DNA of 45,446 nt from Sandaracinaceae bacterium (GCA_017881055.1 JADGRF010000267.1:1-45446); one strand, 5' to 3'; counted from the first letter of the stretch, positions 25,510 through 34,864 are shown. The notes: generated from the letters alone by a model not told the origin. Numbers and translations are program-made.

Positions 25510-26424
25510 ATGCAGCTCGACAAACACCGAATCACGCATCTGAAGCAGCTCGAAGCCGAGAGCATTCAGATCATCCGCGAGGTCGCCGCCGAGTTCGAGC
25601 GACCCGTCATGCTGTACTCGATCGGCAAAGACTCGTCGGTGCTCGTGCGCTTGGCGCTCAAGGCGTTCGCGCCGGCGAAGCTGCCCTTCCCGCTGATGCA
25701 CATCGACACCACGTGGAAATTCCAGGACATGATCGCGTTTCGCGACACGTTCTGCCGCGAGAACAACATCGATCTGCTCGTGTACACGAACGCCGAAGGC
25801 GTGAAGGAGAACATCAACCCCTTCGACCACGGCAGCGAGAAGTACACCGACGTGATGAAGACGCAAGCGCTGAAGCAGGCGCTCAGCAAGTATCAGTTCG
25901 ACGCAGCGTTCGGCGGCGCACGTCGCGACGAAGAGAAGTCGCGCGCCAAAGAGCGCGTGTTCTCGTTCCGCGACAAGTTCCACCAGTGGGATCCGAAGAA
26001 CCAGCGGCCCGAGCTGTGGAACCTATACAACGCCAAGATCAACAAGGGCGAGAGCATCCGCGCGTTTCCGATCTCGAACTGGACCGAGCTGGATGTCTGG
26101 CAATACATCTACCTGGAGCAGATCCCGATCGTGCCGCTCTACATCTCGCAGAAGCGGCCCGTCGTGAATCGCGACGGCACGCTGATCATGGTGGACGACG
26201 AGCGTATGCGGCTTCTGCCCGGTGAAGTTCCCGACGTGCGCTCGGTCCGGTTTCGCACGCTCGGCTGCTATCCGTTGTCGGGCGCGATCGAGTCCGAGGC
26301 CGACACGCTGACGAAAGTGATCCAAGAGATGTTGCTCACGCGCATGTCCGAACGTCAGGGCCGCTTGATCGACCACGATCAGGACGCGTCGATGGAGAAG
26401 AAGAAGCGCGAGGGGTATTTCTGA
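25510..26424 (+). CDS. cysD: Sulfate adenylyltransferase subunit 2 (CysD)
   Basis: 304 aa. Small, catalytic subunit of ATP sulfurylase: makes adenosine 5'-phosphosulfate from ATP and sulfate. The PP-loop is [16 protein letters not shown]; further signatures are [42 protein letters not shown] (within residues about 120-150), the metal/anion segment [13 protein letters not shown] and [19 protein letters not shown]. The end ([19 protein letters not shown]) is typical. GAGAGG at 25495-25500 sits 9 nt before the ATG at 25510, so that start is preferred to the GTG at 25504. The stop shares a base with the cysN start (TGATG), meaning coupled translation. Confidence 0.95.
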   Translation: MQLDKHRITHLKQLEAESIQIIREVAAEFERPVMLYSIGKDSSVLVRLALKAFAPAKLPFPLMHIDTTWKFQDMIAFRDTFCRENNIDLLVYTNAEGVKENINPFDHGSEKYTDVMKTQALKQALSKYQFDAAFGGARRDEEKSRAKERVFSFRDKFHQWDPKNQRPELWNLYNAKINKGESIRAFPISNWTELDVWQYIYLEQIPIVPLYISQKRPVVNRDGTLIMVDDERMRLLPGEVPDVRSVRFRTLGCYPLSGAIESEADTLTKVIQEMLLTRMSERQGRLIDHDQDASMEKKKREGYF

Positions 26425-28325
26425 TGTCGCAGGTTAATCCAGCGGAGCAGAGTCTGATCCGCGAAGACATCGAGGCGTACCTCGCGCGCCACGAGCAGAA
26501 GACGCTGCTGCGGTTCGTGATCGTCGGCTCGGTCGACGACGGCAAGAGCACGCTGATCGGGCGACTGCTCTACGACACCAACAACGTCTACGACGACCAG
26601 CTGGCTGCGGTCCGCAAGGCCTCGAACCTGGAGGACGGCTCGGTCGATCTCTCGCTCTTGACCGACGGCCTCGCGGCCGAGCGCGAGCAGGGCATCACGA
26701 TCGACGTCGCGTACCGCTACTTCGCGACCGAGAAGCGCAAGTTCATCGTGGCGGATACGCCGGGCCACGTGCAGTACACGCGCAACATGGTCACGGGCGC
26801 GTCAACTGCCAACGTGGCGGTCATTCTAATCGACGCACGCCTGGGTGTGCTGGAGCAATCGCGTCGGCACTCGTACATCGCATCGCTGCTCGGCATCCCG
26901 CACTTGCTCGTGGCCGTGAACAAGATGGATCTCAAGGACTACTCGCAAGAGGTGTTCGAGACGATCAAGAAAGAGTTCAGCGCGTTCGGCAAGAACCTGC
27001 GCTTCAAGGACATCACGTTCATCCCGGTGTCTGCGTACAAGGGCGACAACGTCGCGCAGAAGAGCACGCGCACGCCTTGGTATACGAACAACGGTGGAAA
27101 GACCGTGCTCGAGTACCTGGAAGACGTGCCGGTCTCGGCGGATCTCAACTTCGAGGACTTCCGGTATCCAGTTCAGTACGTGAACCGGCCGAACCTGGAC
27201 TACCGCGGCTTCTGCGGGCAGGTCGCCTCGGGTGTGGTGAAGAAGGGCGACCCGATCATGGTGTTGCCTTCGGGCAAGACCTCGCGCATCAAAGCCATCG
27301 AGACGATGCAGGGCGGAAGCCTCGCCGAGCTCGCTGAAGCCTTTCCCCCGCTGTCGGTGACGCTGCGCTTCGAAGACGAGATCGACTGCAGCCGCGGCGA
27401 CATGGTGGTGCATCCGGACAACCGTCCCGAGGTCACACGCAGCTTCGAAGCCGATCTCGTGTGGATGCACGAACGCCCGCTCGACACGCAGAAGACGTAC
27501 CTGATCAAGCACACGACGCAGACGGTGCGCGCGCAGGTCGACAAGGTGCATGCAAAGCTCGACTTGCCGACACTCTCGGAGCAGCCGATTGCAGCGAGCG
27601 GCGACGGCTCGCGCGACAAGCTCGAGCTGAACGAGATCGCGCGCGTGACGCTCACCTGCCATCGCGCGCTCTACGTGGACGCGTACGTGAAGAACCGCAC
27701 GACCGGCGCGTTCATCTTGGTCGACTCGCTGTACAACACGACCGTGGCCGCGGGCATGATCCGCGCGCGTAGTGTTAGTGCCAAGGCGCAGAGCCTCGAC
27801 GAAGCGCTGAAGGAAGTGCGCGCCGGCTCGGGCCTTTTGCCGAAGACGCAAGTCAGTCCGCGTGAGCGGCGCGAGCGTTTTGGCCAGAGCGGAACCACGG
27901 TCTGGCTCACGGGCCTGCCGGGCTCGGGGCGGTGGACTCTCGCCTACGCGCTGGAACGCAAGCTGTTCGATCTCGGACGCACGGCCCACGTGGTGACGCC
28001 GTTCGACGAGACGCTGCCCACAATCATCAGCGCGGCGCACGCCTGCACGAACGCAGGCTTGATCACGATCTGCGCGTTCTCCGCGTTCAAAGAGGCGGAG
28101 CGCGCGAAGGTGCGGGACGCCGTGGGTGCCGAGCGCTTCATCGAGGTTTTCGTCGACACCGATCCCGCGCTGTGCCGCGAGCGCAGACCGGACGCGAGCT
28201 TCGAGGGCTTCGAGCCGCCCAAGTCACCCGACCTCGAGGTCGTGCTCGTTCGCTCCCGCTTGCACGAGTCGATCGAAGCGATCATCGGCCTCTTGGAAAA
28301 ACGCGGCCAGTTCGACGAGATCTGA
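26424..28325 (+). CDS. cysN: Sulfate adenylyltransferase subunit 1 (CysN) with degenerate APS-kinase tail
   Basis: 633 aa. Residues about 1-470 are the EF-Tu-like GTPase that drives ATP sulfurylase: P-loop VGSVDDGKST, switch region EREQGITIDVAYRYF, DTPGHVQYTRNM, and NKMD, followed by two beta barrels. The remaining 160 residues match the APS kinase (CysC) domain of CysNC fusions, but key parts are lost: Walker A is G497-LPGSG-R503-W504 in place of GxxGxGKS, the substrate-loop DGDNxRHGL is replaced by PFDETLPTII, and the KGLYKKARxG segment after RFIEVFVDT is missing. The domain is therefore probably unable to phosphorylate APS and may be structural or regulatory. No separate cysC or cysH is visible in the window. 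Confidence 0.92.
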   Translation: MSQVNPAEQSLIREDIEAYLARHEQKTLLRFVIVGSVDDGKSTLIGRLLYDTNNVYDDQLAAVRKASNLEDGSVDLSLLTDGLAAEREQGITIDVAYRYFATEKRKFIVADTPGHVQYTRNMVTGASTANVAVILIDARLGVLEQSRRHSYIASLLGIPHLLVAVNKMDLKDYSQEVFETIKKEFSAFGKNLRFKDITFIPVSAYKGDNVAQKSTRTPWYTNNGGKTVLEYLEDVPVSADLNFEDFRYPVQYVNRPNLDYRGFCGQVASGVVKKGDPIMVLPSGKTSRIKAIETMQGGSLAELAEAFPPLSVTLRFEDEIDCSRGDMVVHPDNRPEVTRSFEADLVWMHERPLDTQKTYLIKHTTQTVRAQVDKVHAKLDLPTLSEQPIAASGDGSRDKLELNEIARVTLTCHRALYVDAYVKNRTTGAFILVDSLYNTTVAAGMIRARSVSAKAQSLDEALKEVRAGSGLLPKTQVSPRERRERFGQSGTTVWLTGLPGSGRWTLAYALERKLFDLGRTAHVVTPFDETLPTIISAAHACTNAGLITICAFSAFKEAERAKVRDAVGAERFIEVFVDTDPALCRERRPDASFEGFEPPKSPDLEVVLVRSRLHESIEAIIGLLEKRGQFDEI

Positions 28326-28326
28326 T

Positions 28327-29064
28327 GTGAGCTTGGTTGGTCTCCACCGACTGACGGACGCCGAGCTGGAGCGGCTGCTTGGCACGCTGGCCAAGCTCGC
28401 ACACGGCGACAAGCTCAATCGCATGACACTGGAGCTGTCGCGCTTCGGTCATCTGGAACAGCATTTGTCGGTGCTGGTTGGCCAACAGAAGAGCGTGGCG
28501 ATCACGATCGTGAGCGCCGTGCTCTTGGAGCGACGCTCGCACGGCGCGAGCGGCTCGACGCTGCTGTGGGCTGGACCGCCGCCGACAGGTCGCGGTGCAC
28601 GCGAGCCGTACGAGGTCATTAGAGACTGCATCGCGACGGCCGAACGAACGTTCTTCTGGGCCGGCGTGGATCTCCAGCGCGACGCACGCTTGTTGTCGTC
28701 GCTGCATGCCGCACAGCGTGGTCGCGAGCTCACCGTCACGCTCGTGTTGGAACGCGCCGGCGCTGCGATCGAAGAGGCAGCGTACGAGCTGTTTCTCGAG
28801 CGGCTGCCACAGCCGACGTTGTATGCAGCAGCTGCATCGGACGGGCTCGTGTCGCCGCTGCCGCAATGCATCGTGGTCGACGAGACTGATGTGCTCGTAT
28901 GTGCGGGCGGCCCCGTCACCGTCGAGCCCGACGATCGCGCCGTGACGCTTGGCGTGCAGGTGCACGAGCCGGCGCTCGCACGCGCGCTGCTCGCGAATTG
29001 GTACGACTTGATCGACGCCGGCAAGCTGTCGATCGTGCAATCGCGCTCGAATCGAGCTACATAG
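28327..29064 (+). CDS. Phospholipase-D-fold protein, DrmC-like, catalytic motif degenerate
   Basis: 245 aa from a GTG one base after the cysN stop. A helical N-terminal part (LTDAELERLLGTLAKLA, about 1-75) is followed by STLLWAGPPP, a beta-alpha core (CIATAERTFFWAGVDLQ, LTVTLVLERAGAA) and an ending LGVQVHEPALARALLANWYD, all in the order seen in DrmC, the PLD-like protein of DISARM defence systems. The HxKxxxxD motif should fall at residues 178-185, where the sequence reads LPQCIVVD: His is Leu178, Lys is Gln180, only Asp185 stays; the following GS is CA. It thus looks like a pseudoenzyme that may bind nucleic acid or phospholipid. Its coupling to cysN suggests a partner role. Family call is by inspection. 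Confidence 0.55.
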   Translation: MSLVGLHRLTDAELERLLGTLAKLAHGDKLNRMTLELSRFGHLEQHLSVLVGQQKSVAITIVSAVLLERRSHGASGSTLLWAGPPPTGRGAREPYEVIRDCIATAERTFFWAGVDLQRDARLLSSLHAAQRGRELTVTLVLERAGAAIEEAAYELFLERLPQPTLYAAAASDGLVSPLPQCIVVDETDVLVCAGGPVTVEPDDRAVTLGVQVHEPALARALLANWYDLIDAGKLSIVQSRSNRAT

Positions 29065-29074
29065 AGGAATCTCG

Positions 29075-29998
29075 ATGCCGCCCCGCCTTTCGCTTCGCGC
29101 AGCGCGCACCTGTCTTCTCGCGCTAGCCGTCGCGCTCACCGTCACGCAGGGGTTTGCATCGCGCGCGCGCGCGTACTGCCGCGAGAACGTCAAGGCGCAA
29201 GCCATGGGTGCATGCAGCGCGTCAGCCGATGTCCCCGACCTGTTCTGGACGCGCTCGTGCATGACATACGTGTTCAACGACCAGCTCGTCTCCCGCTTGC
29301 CGCTGCTGAGCGAAAAAGAGCTTCGCGATGGGTTCAACGAATCGTTCGCGACCTGGCAAGCAGTGGACTGCGGTAAGGGTCGCAAGCCGTTCTACGTGGA
29401 GCAGACGACGGGCTTCACGACGACCGACAAGGCCGAGTTCTTGTTCGATGTCATGAACGAGTCCGTGATCATGGCGAAGACCCGCGACGAGTGGGCAACG
29501 CTCGATCAGGATGCGAACGCGCTCGCGCTCACGTTGCTCTGGCACGACAGGGACACGGGCGAGATCCTCGACGTCGACATGGAGCTGAATACGGGCGCGG
29601 GCCGCTTCGCGAATTGCGACAAGCCGTGCGGCCGCGACATGATGGACCTGCGCAACACGATCACGCACGAAGCGGGTCACGTGCTCGGCTTGGGTCACAG
29701 CACCGTACAGGGCGCGACGATGTTTGCCGATGCGCCGGACGGCGAGACGCAGAAGCGCACGCTCGAACCGGATGACGAGCTCGGCTACTGCAAGCTCGAC
29801 TTGCCCGAGTTCACCTGCCCCGATGCGGCCTGCCAGTGCCCGGCGCCGGAGATCTATCCCTCGAAGCGGACGGTAAAGAGCTGCGCCTGCACGACCGCCG
29901 GAGCGGGTGGCAGCGCGCCGGTGATGGGCCTTGGGCTGCTTGTTGGGCTCGTTGGAATCGCGTTCGCCCGCGGCCTGCGCAGACGCAAGCGCAGCTGA
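29075..29998 (+). CDS. Matrixin-like zinc metalloprotease with C-terminal sorting helix
   Basis: 307 aa. Signal peptide (LLALAVALTVTQGFASRARA), then a secreted domain with zinc site H198-EAGHVLGLG-H208 (HExxHxxGxxH) and a likely Met-turn in GATMFADAP. The metzincin/matrixin family cleaves proteins outside the cell. The C-terminus is a Cys-rich stretch (CPDAACQCP, SCACTTAGAG) followed by a hydrophobic helix (GLGLLVGLVGIAFA) and RGLRRRKRS, the layout of the myxobacterial C-terminal sorting tag. An AGAGGA site overlaps the previous stop codon, so it may be co-transcribed with the sulfate-activation run; a mechanistic link is not obvious. Confidence 0.82.
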   Translation: MPPRLSLRAARTCLLALAVALTVTQGFASRARAYCRENVKAQAMGACSASADVPDLFWTRSCMTYVFNDQLVSRLPLLSEKELRDGFNESFATWQAVDCGKGRKPFYVEQTTGFTTTDKAEFLFDVMNESVIMAKTRDEWATLDQDANALALTLLWHDRDTGEILDVDMELNTGAGRFANCDKPCGRDMMDLRNTITHEAGHVLGLGHSTVQGATMFADAPDGETQKRTLEPDDELGYCKLDLPEFTCPDAACQCPAPEIYPSKRTVKSCACTTAGAGGSAPVMGLGLLVGLVGIAFARGLRRRKRS

Positions 29999-30066
29999 TC
30001 TCAGCGCACGCTTCTGCGCTCGCCGGGTGGTCAGAGCGGACGACGAGGCGGTATGCTCTGAGCCGC

Positions 30067-30159
30067 ATGACGAGCCCCGCAGTCGCGCGTGAACCCATCG
30101 GCAGCTACGTGATCGAGCGCAGCGACGCAGGTAGCCCGCACCGGGATCCCGCACCATGA
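30067..30159 (+). CDS. Tiny ORF coupled to bioA
   Basis: 30 codons ([19 protein letters not shown] then a short Pro/Asp tail) whose TGA overlaps the bioA ATG in an ATGA. It could be a leader peptide or the remnant of an upstream gene, or chance. No good ribosome binding site is seen. Confidence 0.2.
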   Translation: MTSPAVAREPIGSYVIERSDAGSPHRDPAP

Positions 30160-31442
30160 GTGATTGGCGCAGCTGGGGCCTGCCGTTCGACCGCGAGCAT
30201 CTCTGGCATCCGTACACCTCGATGCGTGACCCGCTGCCCGTCTACCCTGTGCGCAGTGCGCACGGCGTCGTGCTCGTGCTGGAAGACGGTCGCGAGCTGA
30301 TCGATGGCATGGCGTCGTGGTGGTCCGCCATTCATGGCTACAACCACCCCGCGCTGAATGCGGCGCTGCGCGAGCAGAGCGAACGGATGGCGCACGTGAT
30401 GTTCGGCGGCTTGACGCACGAGCCTGCGGTCACGCTCGGCAAGCAGCTCGTGGAGCTCACGCCCGCAGCGCTCACGAAGGTGTTTTTCTGCGACTCGGGC
30501 TCGGTGGCGGTCGAAGTCGCGATCAAGCTCGCCACGCAATATTGGAACGCGCTGGGCAAGCCTGAGAAGCGACGCCTACTCAGCGTGCGCGGCGGCTACC
30601 ACGGGGACACGCTCGGCGCGATGAGCGTGTGCGATCCGGTGACCGGCATGCACGGGATGTTCCGCGGCGTGATCAGCGAGCAGCTGTTTGCACCGCAACC
30701 AGGACCTTCGTTCGATGCGCCGTGGGACGAGACCTCGATCGAGGCCTTCGAACAGCTGCTCGTGCAGCACGCGCACGAGCTGGCCGCGGTCGTGCTCGAG
30801 CCGATCGTGCAGGGTGCAGGCGGTATGCGCTTTTACCATGCGCGCTACCTCGCGCGCGTGCGCGAGCTGTGCGACGCGCACGAGCTGCTCCTGGTGTGCG
30901 ACGAGATCGCCACCGGCTTCGGACGCAGCGGCAAGCTGTTCGCGTGCGAGCACGCTGGCGTCGTGGCCGACATCCTGTGCCTCGGCAAGGCGCTCACCGG
31001 CGGTTACATGACGTTAGCTGCAACGATGACCACCGATCGAGTTGCAGACGTGATCTCGCGGGGCCCTGTCGGTGGTGCCTTCATGCACGGCCCGACGTTC
31101 ATGGCGAACCCGCTGGCCTGCTCCGTGGCTTCGGCGAGCATCCGCACGTTGCTCGCGAGCGACTGGCAGACGGGTGTCGCAACCATCGAACGTGAGCTGC
31201 GCGCAGGCCTTGCGCCCTGTCGGAACGCGCCCCGCGTCGCGGACGTACGTGTGCTCGGCGCGATCGGCGTGGTGGAGATGAAGCAGGCCGTGGACGTGGC
31301 GCGCGTACAGGAGCGTTTCGTCGAGCGCGGCGTATGGATTCGTCCGTTCGGCAAGCTCGTGTACGTGATGCCGCCGTTCGTGATCGAGAGCGCGCAGCTG
31401 ACGCAGCTGACGGATGCGATCGTCGAGCTGGCGTGCGGCTGA
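30156..31442 (+). CDS. bioA: Adenosylmethionine-8-amino-7-oxononanoate aminotransferase
   Basis: 428 aa. PLP enzyme that makes 7,8-diaminopelargonate from KAPA, using S-adenosylmethionine as amino donor, in biotin synthesis. Motifs: [18 protein letters not shown] and [18 protein letters not shown] at the N-terminus (the WHPYTSM segment distinguishes BioA from other class III aminotransferases), [57 protein letters not shown], and the Schiff-base Lys278 in [25 protein letters not shown] is also typical. No other bio genes are in the window. It ends 15 bp from the convergent membrane-protein gene. Confidence 0.93.
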   Translation: MSDWRSWGLPFDREHLWHPYTSMRDPLPVYPVRSAHGVVLVLEDGRELIDGMASWWSAIHGYNHPALNAALREQSERMAHVMFGGLTHEPAVTLGKQLVELTPAALTKVFFCDSGSVAVEVAIKLATQYWNALGKPEKRRLLSVRGGYHGDTLGAMSVCDPVTGMHGMFRGVISEQLFAPQPGPSFDAPWDETSIEAFEQLLVQHAHELAAVVLEPIVQGAGGMRFYHARYLARVRELCDAHELLLVCDEIATGFGRSGKLFACEHAGVVADILCLGKALTGGYMTLAATMTTDRVADVISRGPVGGAFMHGPTFMANPLACSVASASIRTLLASDWQTGVATIERELRAGLAPCRNAPRVADVRVLGAIGVVEMKQAVDVARVQERFVERGVWIRPFGKLVYVMPPFVIESAQLTQLTDAIVELACG

Positions 31443-31457
31443 GCGCGTCTTTGTGAG

Positions 31458-32957
31458 TCAAGGCTTCGGCGAGCTTTCGTGTCGCAGGACGCCTGCGTGC
31501 TCCAGCGCGCGCTGACGTTGCTCGAACGCCGGGCCCGAGCGGGACCAGACCTGGGCGAGCGGACCTTCGAGCAAGAGCTGCCAGTGCGAGCTCGGGCGCA
31601 TGCGGCCGCGCCGCCAGATCAAGAGATCGGTGCCGAAGCGGTCGTAGGCGACCTCGGCCAACACGGCGACTTCATAGCGATCGATGCGGCGAATGATCTC
31701 TGCCACGTCGCGATCGAACGTGATCCGGCCATCGGTGAGCATGCGCGCCTCCGGATGCAGCTGATAGAGCAGAAACCCGCCCCAGGCCATCTCGTTGAAG
31801 ACCGCACCGCCGATGCCCGCTTTGCGCAACGCAGCCGCTTCGGCGACAGGAAAGGCACGCGGTTGGATGGTCTTGGTCCACGGCAGCATGTGAAACGCGA
31901 AGTAGCGCGGAGTCACGTGGGCGAAGAGCACGAGCAGGATTGCCGCAGACAGCACAAAGCCCGCGCGGCGCAGCGGCACGCGCACGTTTTCGCGAAGCCA
32001 GCTGGCGCGCGAGAGCTCGGGCCAGACCAGCAGCAGCACGAACGCGGCGTAGTAGCAGAGGCGGCACAGCCAGACCGATGCGAAGGCCAGGCCCGCAGCC
32101 ACGAGCAGCGTCGGGTAGCGCTCACGCGCCGGCTTCTCGCGCAGCGCGAGCACGACCGCTACGCACGCAATCAGCGGCAGCAGCGTGAGCAGAACACCGT
32201 ACGGCCCACCCAGCACCGAGATGAACACGAAGCTCGTACCCAGCTCGGGCACGAATTCTTTCCATTGATCCTGAATCAGCAGCACGTGCTGCATGCCCGC
32301 GAAGTTGGTCGGCGTGACGAAGATGCCAGCGAACGCCGCGAGCGTGCTGTAGAGCGCATGCTTGCGCACCTGCGGCTCCGGGCTCCCCACCACGAACGCA
32401 CCGAGCGTGGCGCACAGCCAGAGCGCGCCCATCGAGTGGAAGAAGCCCCAGACCGCGCCGGCGACGAAGTATGAGAGCACATGGCGTGGCCGCCTCGGCA
32501 CGAGCTCCTGCGCGGCCAGCGGCAAGAGCACGAACGCCTCGAACAGCAGGTTGAACACGTGCGGTCGCGGCCGCACACGCTCGTCGAAGAGCAGAAGAAA
32601 CAACGACAGCAGCAACCAGGTCGCGCTGCGACTGCCGGTTTGGCGCGAGAAGAGCTGGACGAGACCCGCGGCGGCAATGGCAATCACCAGCGCATGCAGC
32701 GCGTTCGCGCCGTACAGGCCCGCGACGCGCTCGACCAGCGCAAGCACCAGCTCGTAGCCCAGCTGGAACGGCACCCAGGGCGCGTTCGGTGTGGCCGACG
32801 AGAACACGTCGCGCGTGGGCAGGCCGTGCGCGAGCACTTCGCGCCCTACGGCGATGTGCATGAAGATGTCGTCGTCCCAGATCGGACGCAGCGTCCACGC
32901 GAAGACGCAGATACCGGTGAAGAAGCTGGCTACGCGCGCTCGAAGGTCAGTCGCCAT
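31458..32957 (-). CDS. Polytopic membrane protein, GT-C-like
   Basis: 499 aa from the ATG at 32957; a longer frame reaches 33137 but would overlap the upstream gene. About ten hydrophobic segments. The N-terminus carries WDDDIFMHIAVGREVLAHG followed by PTRDVFSSATPNAPWVPFQ, the acidic periplasmic loop pattern of GT-C-type membrane proteins, and the last 120 residues form a soluble periplasmic domain (GIGGAVFNEMAWGGFLLYQL, MLTDGRITFDRDVAEII). GT-C enzymes move sugars from lipid-linked donors, but many relatives have no shown activity. It is last in a three-gene set, 50 bp after the previous one. Confidence 0.65.
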   Translation of the reverse strand: MATDLRARVASFFTGICVFAWTLRPIWDDDIFMHIAVGREVLAHGLPTRDVFSSATPNAPWVPFQLGYELVLALVERVAGLYGANALHALVIAIAAAGLVQLFSRQTGSRSATWLLLSLFLLLFDERVRPRPHVFNLLFEAFVLLPLAAQELVPRRPRHVLSYFVAGAVWGFFHSMGALWLCATLGAFVVGSPEPQVRKHALYSTLAAFAGIFVTPTNFAGMQHVLLIQDQWKEFVPELGTSFVFISVLGGPYGVLLTLLPLIACVAVVLALREKPARERYPTLLVAAGLAFASVWLCRLCYYAAFVLLLVWPELSRASWLRENVRVPLRRAGFVLSAAILLVLFAHVTPRYFAFHMLPWTKTIQPRAFPVAEAAALRKAGIGGAVFNEMAWGGFLLYQLHPEARMLTDGRITFDRDVAEIIRRIDRYEVAVLAEVAYDRFGTDLLIWRRGRMRPSSHWQLLLEGPLAQVWSRSGPAFEQRQRALEHAGVLRHESSPKP

Positions 32958-33007
32958 GCGGGTGCGAGGAATGCGAGCGTCTTCTGTAGCTCGCTCACGC
33001 CATCGTC

Positions 33008-34864
33008 TCACGGTTCGAAGCGCGCTTCGATCGGCAATGCCATACCGAAGATCACCTTCATGTAGTCCGCCGCGGGCAAGATCACGGTCTGGCCTACCGC
33101 GGGCGGCGTGAACGGACGGTAGCGCGTGTCGATCCACTGCTCGAACACGTAACCCGGCTCGTCAAGCGAGCGATCGAAGCGCACGTCGACCTCGAGCGGC
33201 CGACGATCCGGGGTCACGCTGCGCACGGTGAACACCGTCTCGCCCACCGGAATGCGCTCGCCGGCGGTGAACGGACGCTTTGGGCTCCACATCAGCTTCG
33301 AGGCGGGGTTCTGCAAGAACCCGCCGCGCGGGGCAAGGTGCAGCGTGTTGGCGTCGAGACGCGTGATGGTCATCTCGGTCGTCGACGTGCCGAGGATGCG
33401 CTGCGTACGCGCGCGCGGAATGTGCAGCGCCGCGCGCGTGATCGGCGTGTAGGCAGCGAGCGGGACCGCTGGCGGGTTCACGTATACGAGCAGCTTGTCT
33501 TCGATGCTCTTGTCCGCGGGCACGCCGAGCTCAGCGCGTGCGAGCACGTCGCGCAGCGCCACGTTGCCGCGCGCCCGCGACGGAATGAGCATGGGCGCGA
33601 ACACCAGGTTGCAGAGCACGAGCGTCAGCGCGATCGGCTGCACGAAGCGCGCGACGCCGGTGTTGGGCAAGCCGCTGGGCTCGCCCTTCAAGATCGGGGC
33701 AAGCAACGTGGCCAGCACGAGACAGGCCCCGATCGCGATCCAGTTGAGCAGGCGATCGGCAGGAAAGACAGCGCTCGCCGGCAGCGTGGAGAGCAGCGCG
33801 CCGAACAGGCCGAAGCGCACCAGGGGATCGCGACGCGCAAGCGGCGCGCACAACGCACCGACACAGCCGAGCGCCGCGAGCGCACCGACGTACAAGAGCG
33901 CACGCACTCGCGGGAACACGAACAGCGACGACCACGCATCCGACCACGGGCCGCCGATCTGCGCGAACAGCAATACGGGGCCGCGCTCCAGCCAGCGCAG
34001 CGCGTAGGTGAGCGGCTCGGCCGTCGGATCGACGTACAAGCTCGAACCGGAGACGCCATAACCCTGCAGTCGATAGCCGACGCGCCAAGCCACGAGCAGC
34101 ACCGCGTACGGCCACAGTCGCACAAGGCGCGCGCGCAGCGGGCCTTGTTCCAGGAACAACGCGTGCCCGAGGATGAACGCGCAGATCGAGATCGCGCCTT
34201 CGCCTGCCAGAAGGCCCAGCGCGAGCAACAGCAGCGCCAGCCACGAATGCGAGCGCGCCTTCTGTAAGTCGGCACGCTCGCGGCAGTACGCGAGCAGCGC
34301 CCACACCGAGAACGCTGCGGCAATCACGCCGTTGCGCGAAGCCACCCACGACACGAACCAAGCGCGCGCGTCGTCCAGCGCGTACAGCGCGAAGGCGAGC
34401 GTGCCGATGAAGCGATCGGGAACCAGCTGACGGTACAACGCCCGCACGCCGAGCAGCAGCACGGCACCCCACAGCAGGCAGTGCAAGTGCATCAGCCACG
34501 GGCTGTCGGGCCAGAACATGAAGTCGACATAGTGAGTGAGTGCCGAGACCGGGCGAAAGAACGCCAGGCGTGTGTTCGGGTCGTCCCACCACGTGAAGAT
34601 GCCCGCACGCAGAAAGCCTGGCGACAGCTGCGGATCGCAGAAGCGGAAGATGTCGAGGCGCGGGCGATCGAAGCCGTCGAGCGGGTGCGAGCCCTGCAAG
34701 ATCAGCTGGTGCAGGTAGTCGTCGGCTGCGAGCCCGGTGTCGAGCGACGGCAGCATGAGCGCAAGGCTCATGAGCAAGATCGTGCGCTCGGCGTTGGGAG
34801 CGGAGAGGCGCGCGACCAAGAACCCATAGAAACGAGCCACCCGACCCTGCACTGCCGCCGTCAC
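33008..34864 (-). CDS. Polytopic GT-C-like membrane protein (paralog A)
   Basis: 618 aa from a GTG whose first three bases overlap the upstream stop (GTGA); the longer frame to 34972 would overlap that gene by 112 bp. Ten or more hydrophobic segments. The first periplasmic loop has GLAADDYLHQLIL, with the paired Asp of GT-C folds, then LAFFRPVSALTHYVDFMFW and SPWLMHLHCLLW. A soluble C-terminal domain of about 180 residues follows (LLVYVNPPAVPLAAY, IPVGETVFTVRSV). It is clearly paralogous to the upstream gene (same loop, same C-domain), so the pair arose by duplication. Substrate unknown; a role in glycan or lipid modification is inferred. Confidence 0.7.
   Translation of the reverse strand: MTAAVQGRVARFYGFLVARLSAPNAERTILLMSLALMLPSLDTGLAADDYLHQLILQGSHPLDGFDRPRLDIFRFCDPQLSPGFLRAGIFTWWDDPNTRLAFFRPVSALTHYVDFMFWPDSPWLMHLHCLLWGAVLLLGVRALYRQLVPDRFIGTLAFALYALDDARAWFVSWVASRNGVIAAAFSVWALLAYCRERADLQKARSHSWLALLLLALGLLAGEGAISICAFILGHALFLEQGPLRARLVRLWPYAVLLVAWRVGYRLQGYGVSGSSLYVDPTAEPLTYALRWLERGPVLLFAQIGGPWSDAWSSLFVFPRVRALLYVGALAALGCVGALCAPLARRDPLVRFGLFGALLSTLPASAVFPADRLLNWIAIGACLVLATLLAPILKGEPSGLPNTGVARFVQPIALTLVLCNLVFAPMLIPSRARGNVALRDVLARAELGVPADKSIEDKLLVYVNPPAVPLAAYTPITRAALHIPRARTQRILGTSTTEMTITRLDANTLHLAPRGGFLQNPASKLMWSPKRPFTAGERIPVGETVFTVRSVTPDRRPLEVDVRFDRSLDEPGYVFEQWIDTRYRPFTPPAVGQTVILPAADYMKVIFGMALPIEARFEP

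Noticed and set aside
25510..28325. Phosphorothioation (Dnd) genes
   Set aside because: The PP-loop protein is a standard CysD and is paired with a CysN GTPase; no DndB, DndD or DndE-like genes.
28327..29064. A DISARM or other complete anti-phage system
   Set aside because: Only a DrmC-like fold with a broken catalytic motif; no helicase, methyltransferase or other defence genes in the window.
32958..33137. Extension of the 499-aa membrane protein
   Set aside because: It would overlap the 3' end of the upstream gene and is Arg-rich without a membrane segment.
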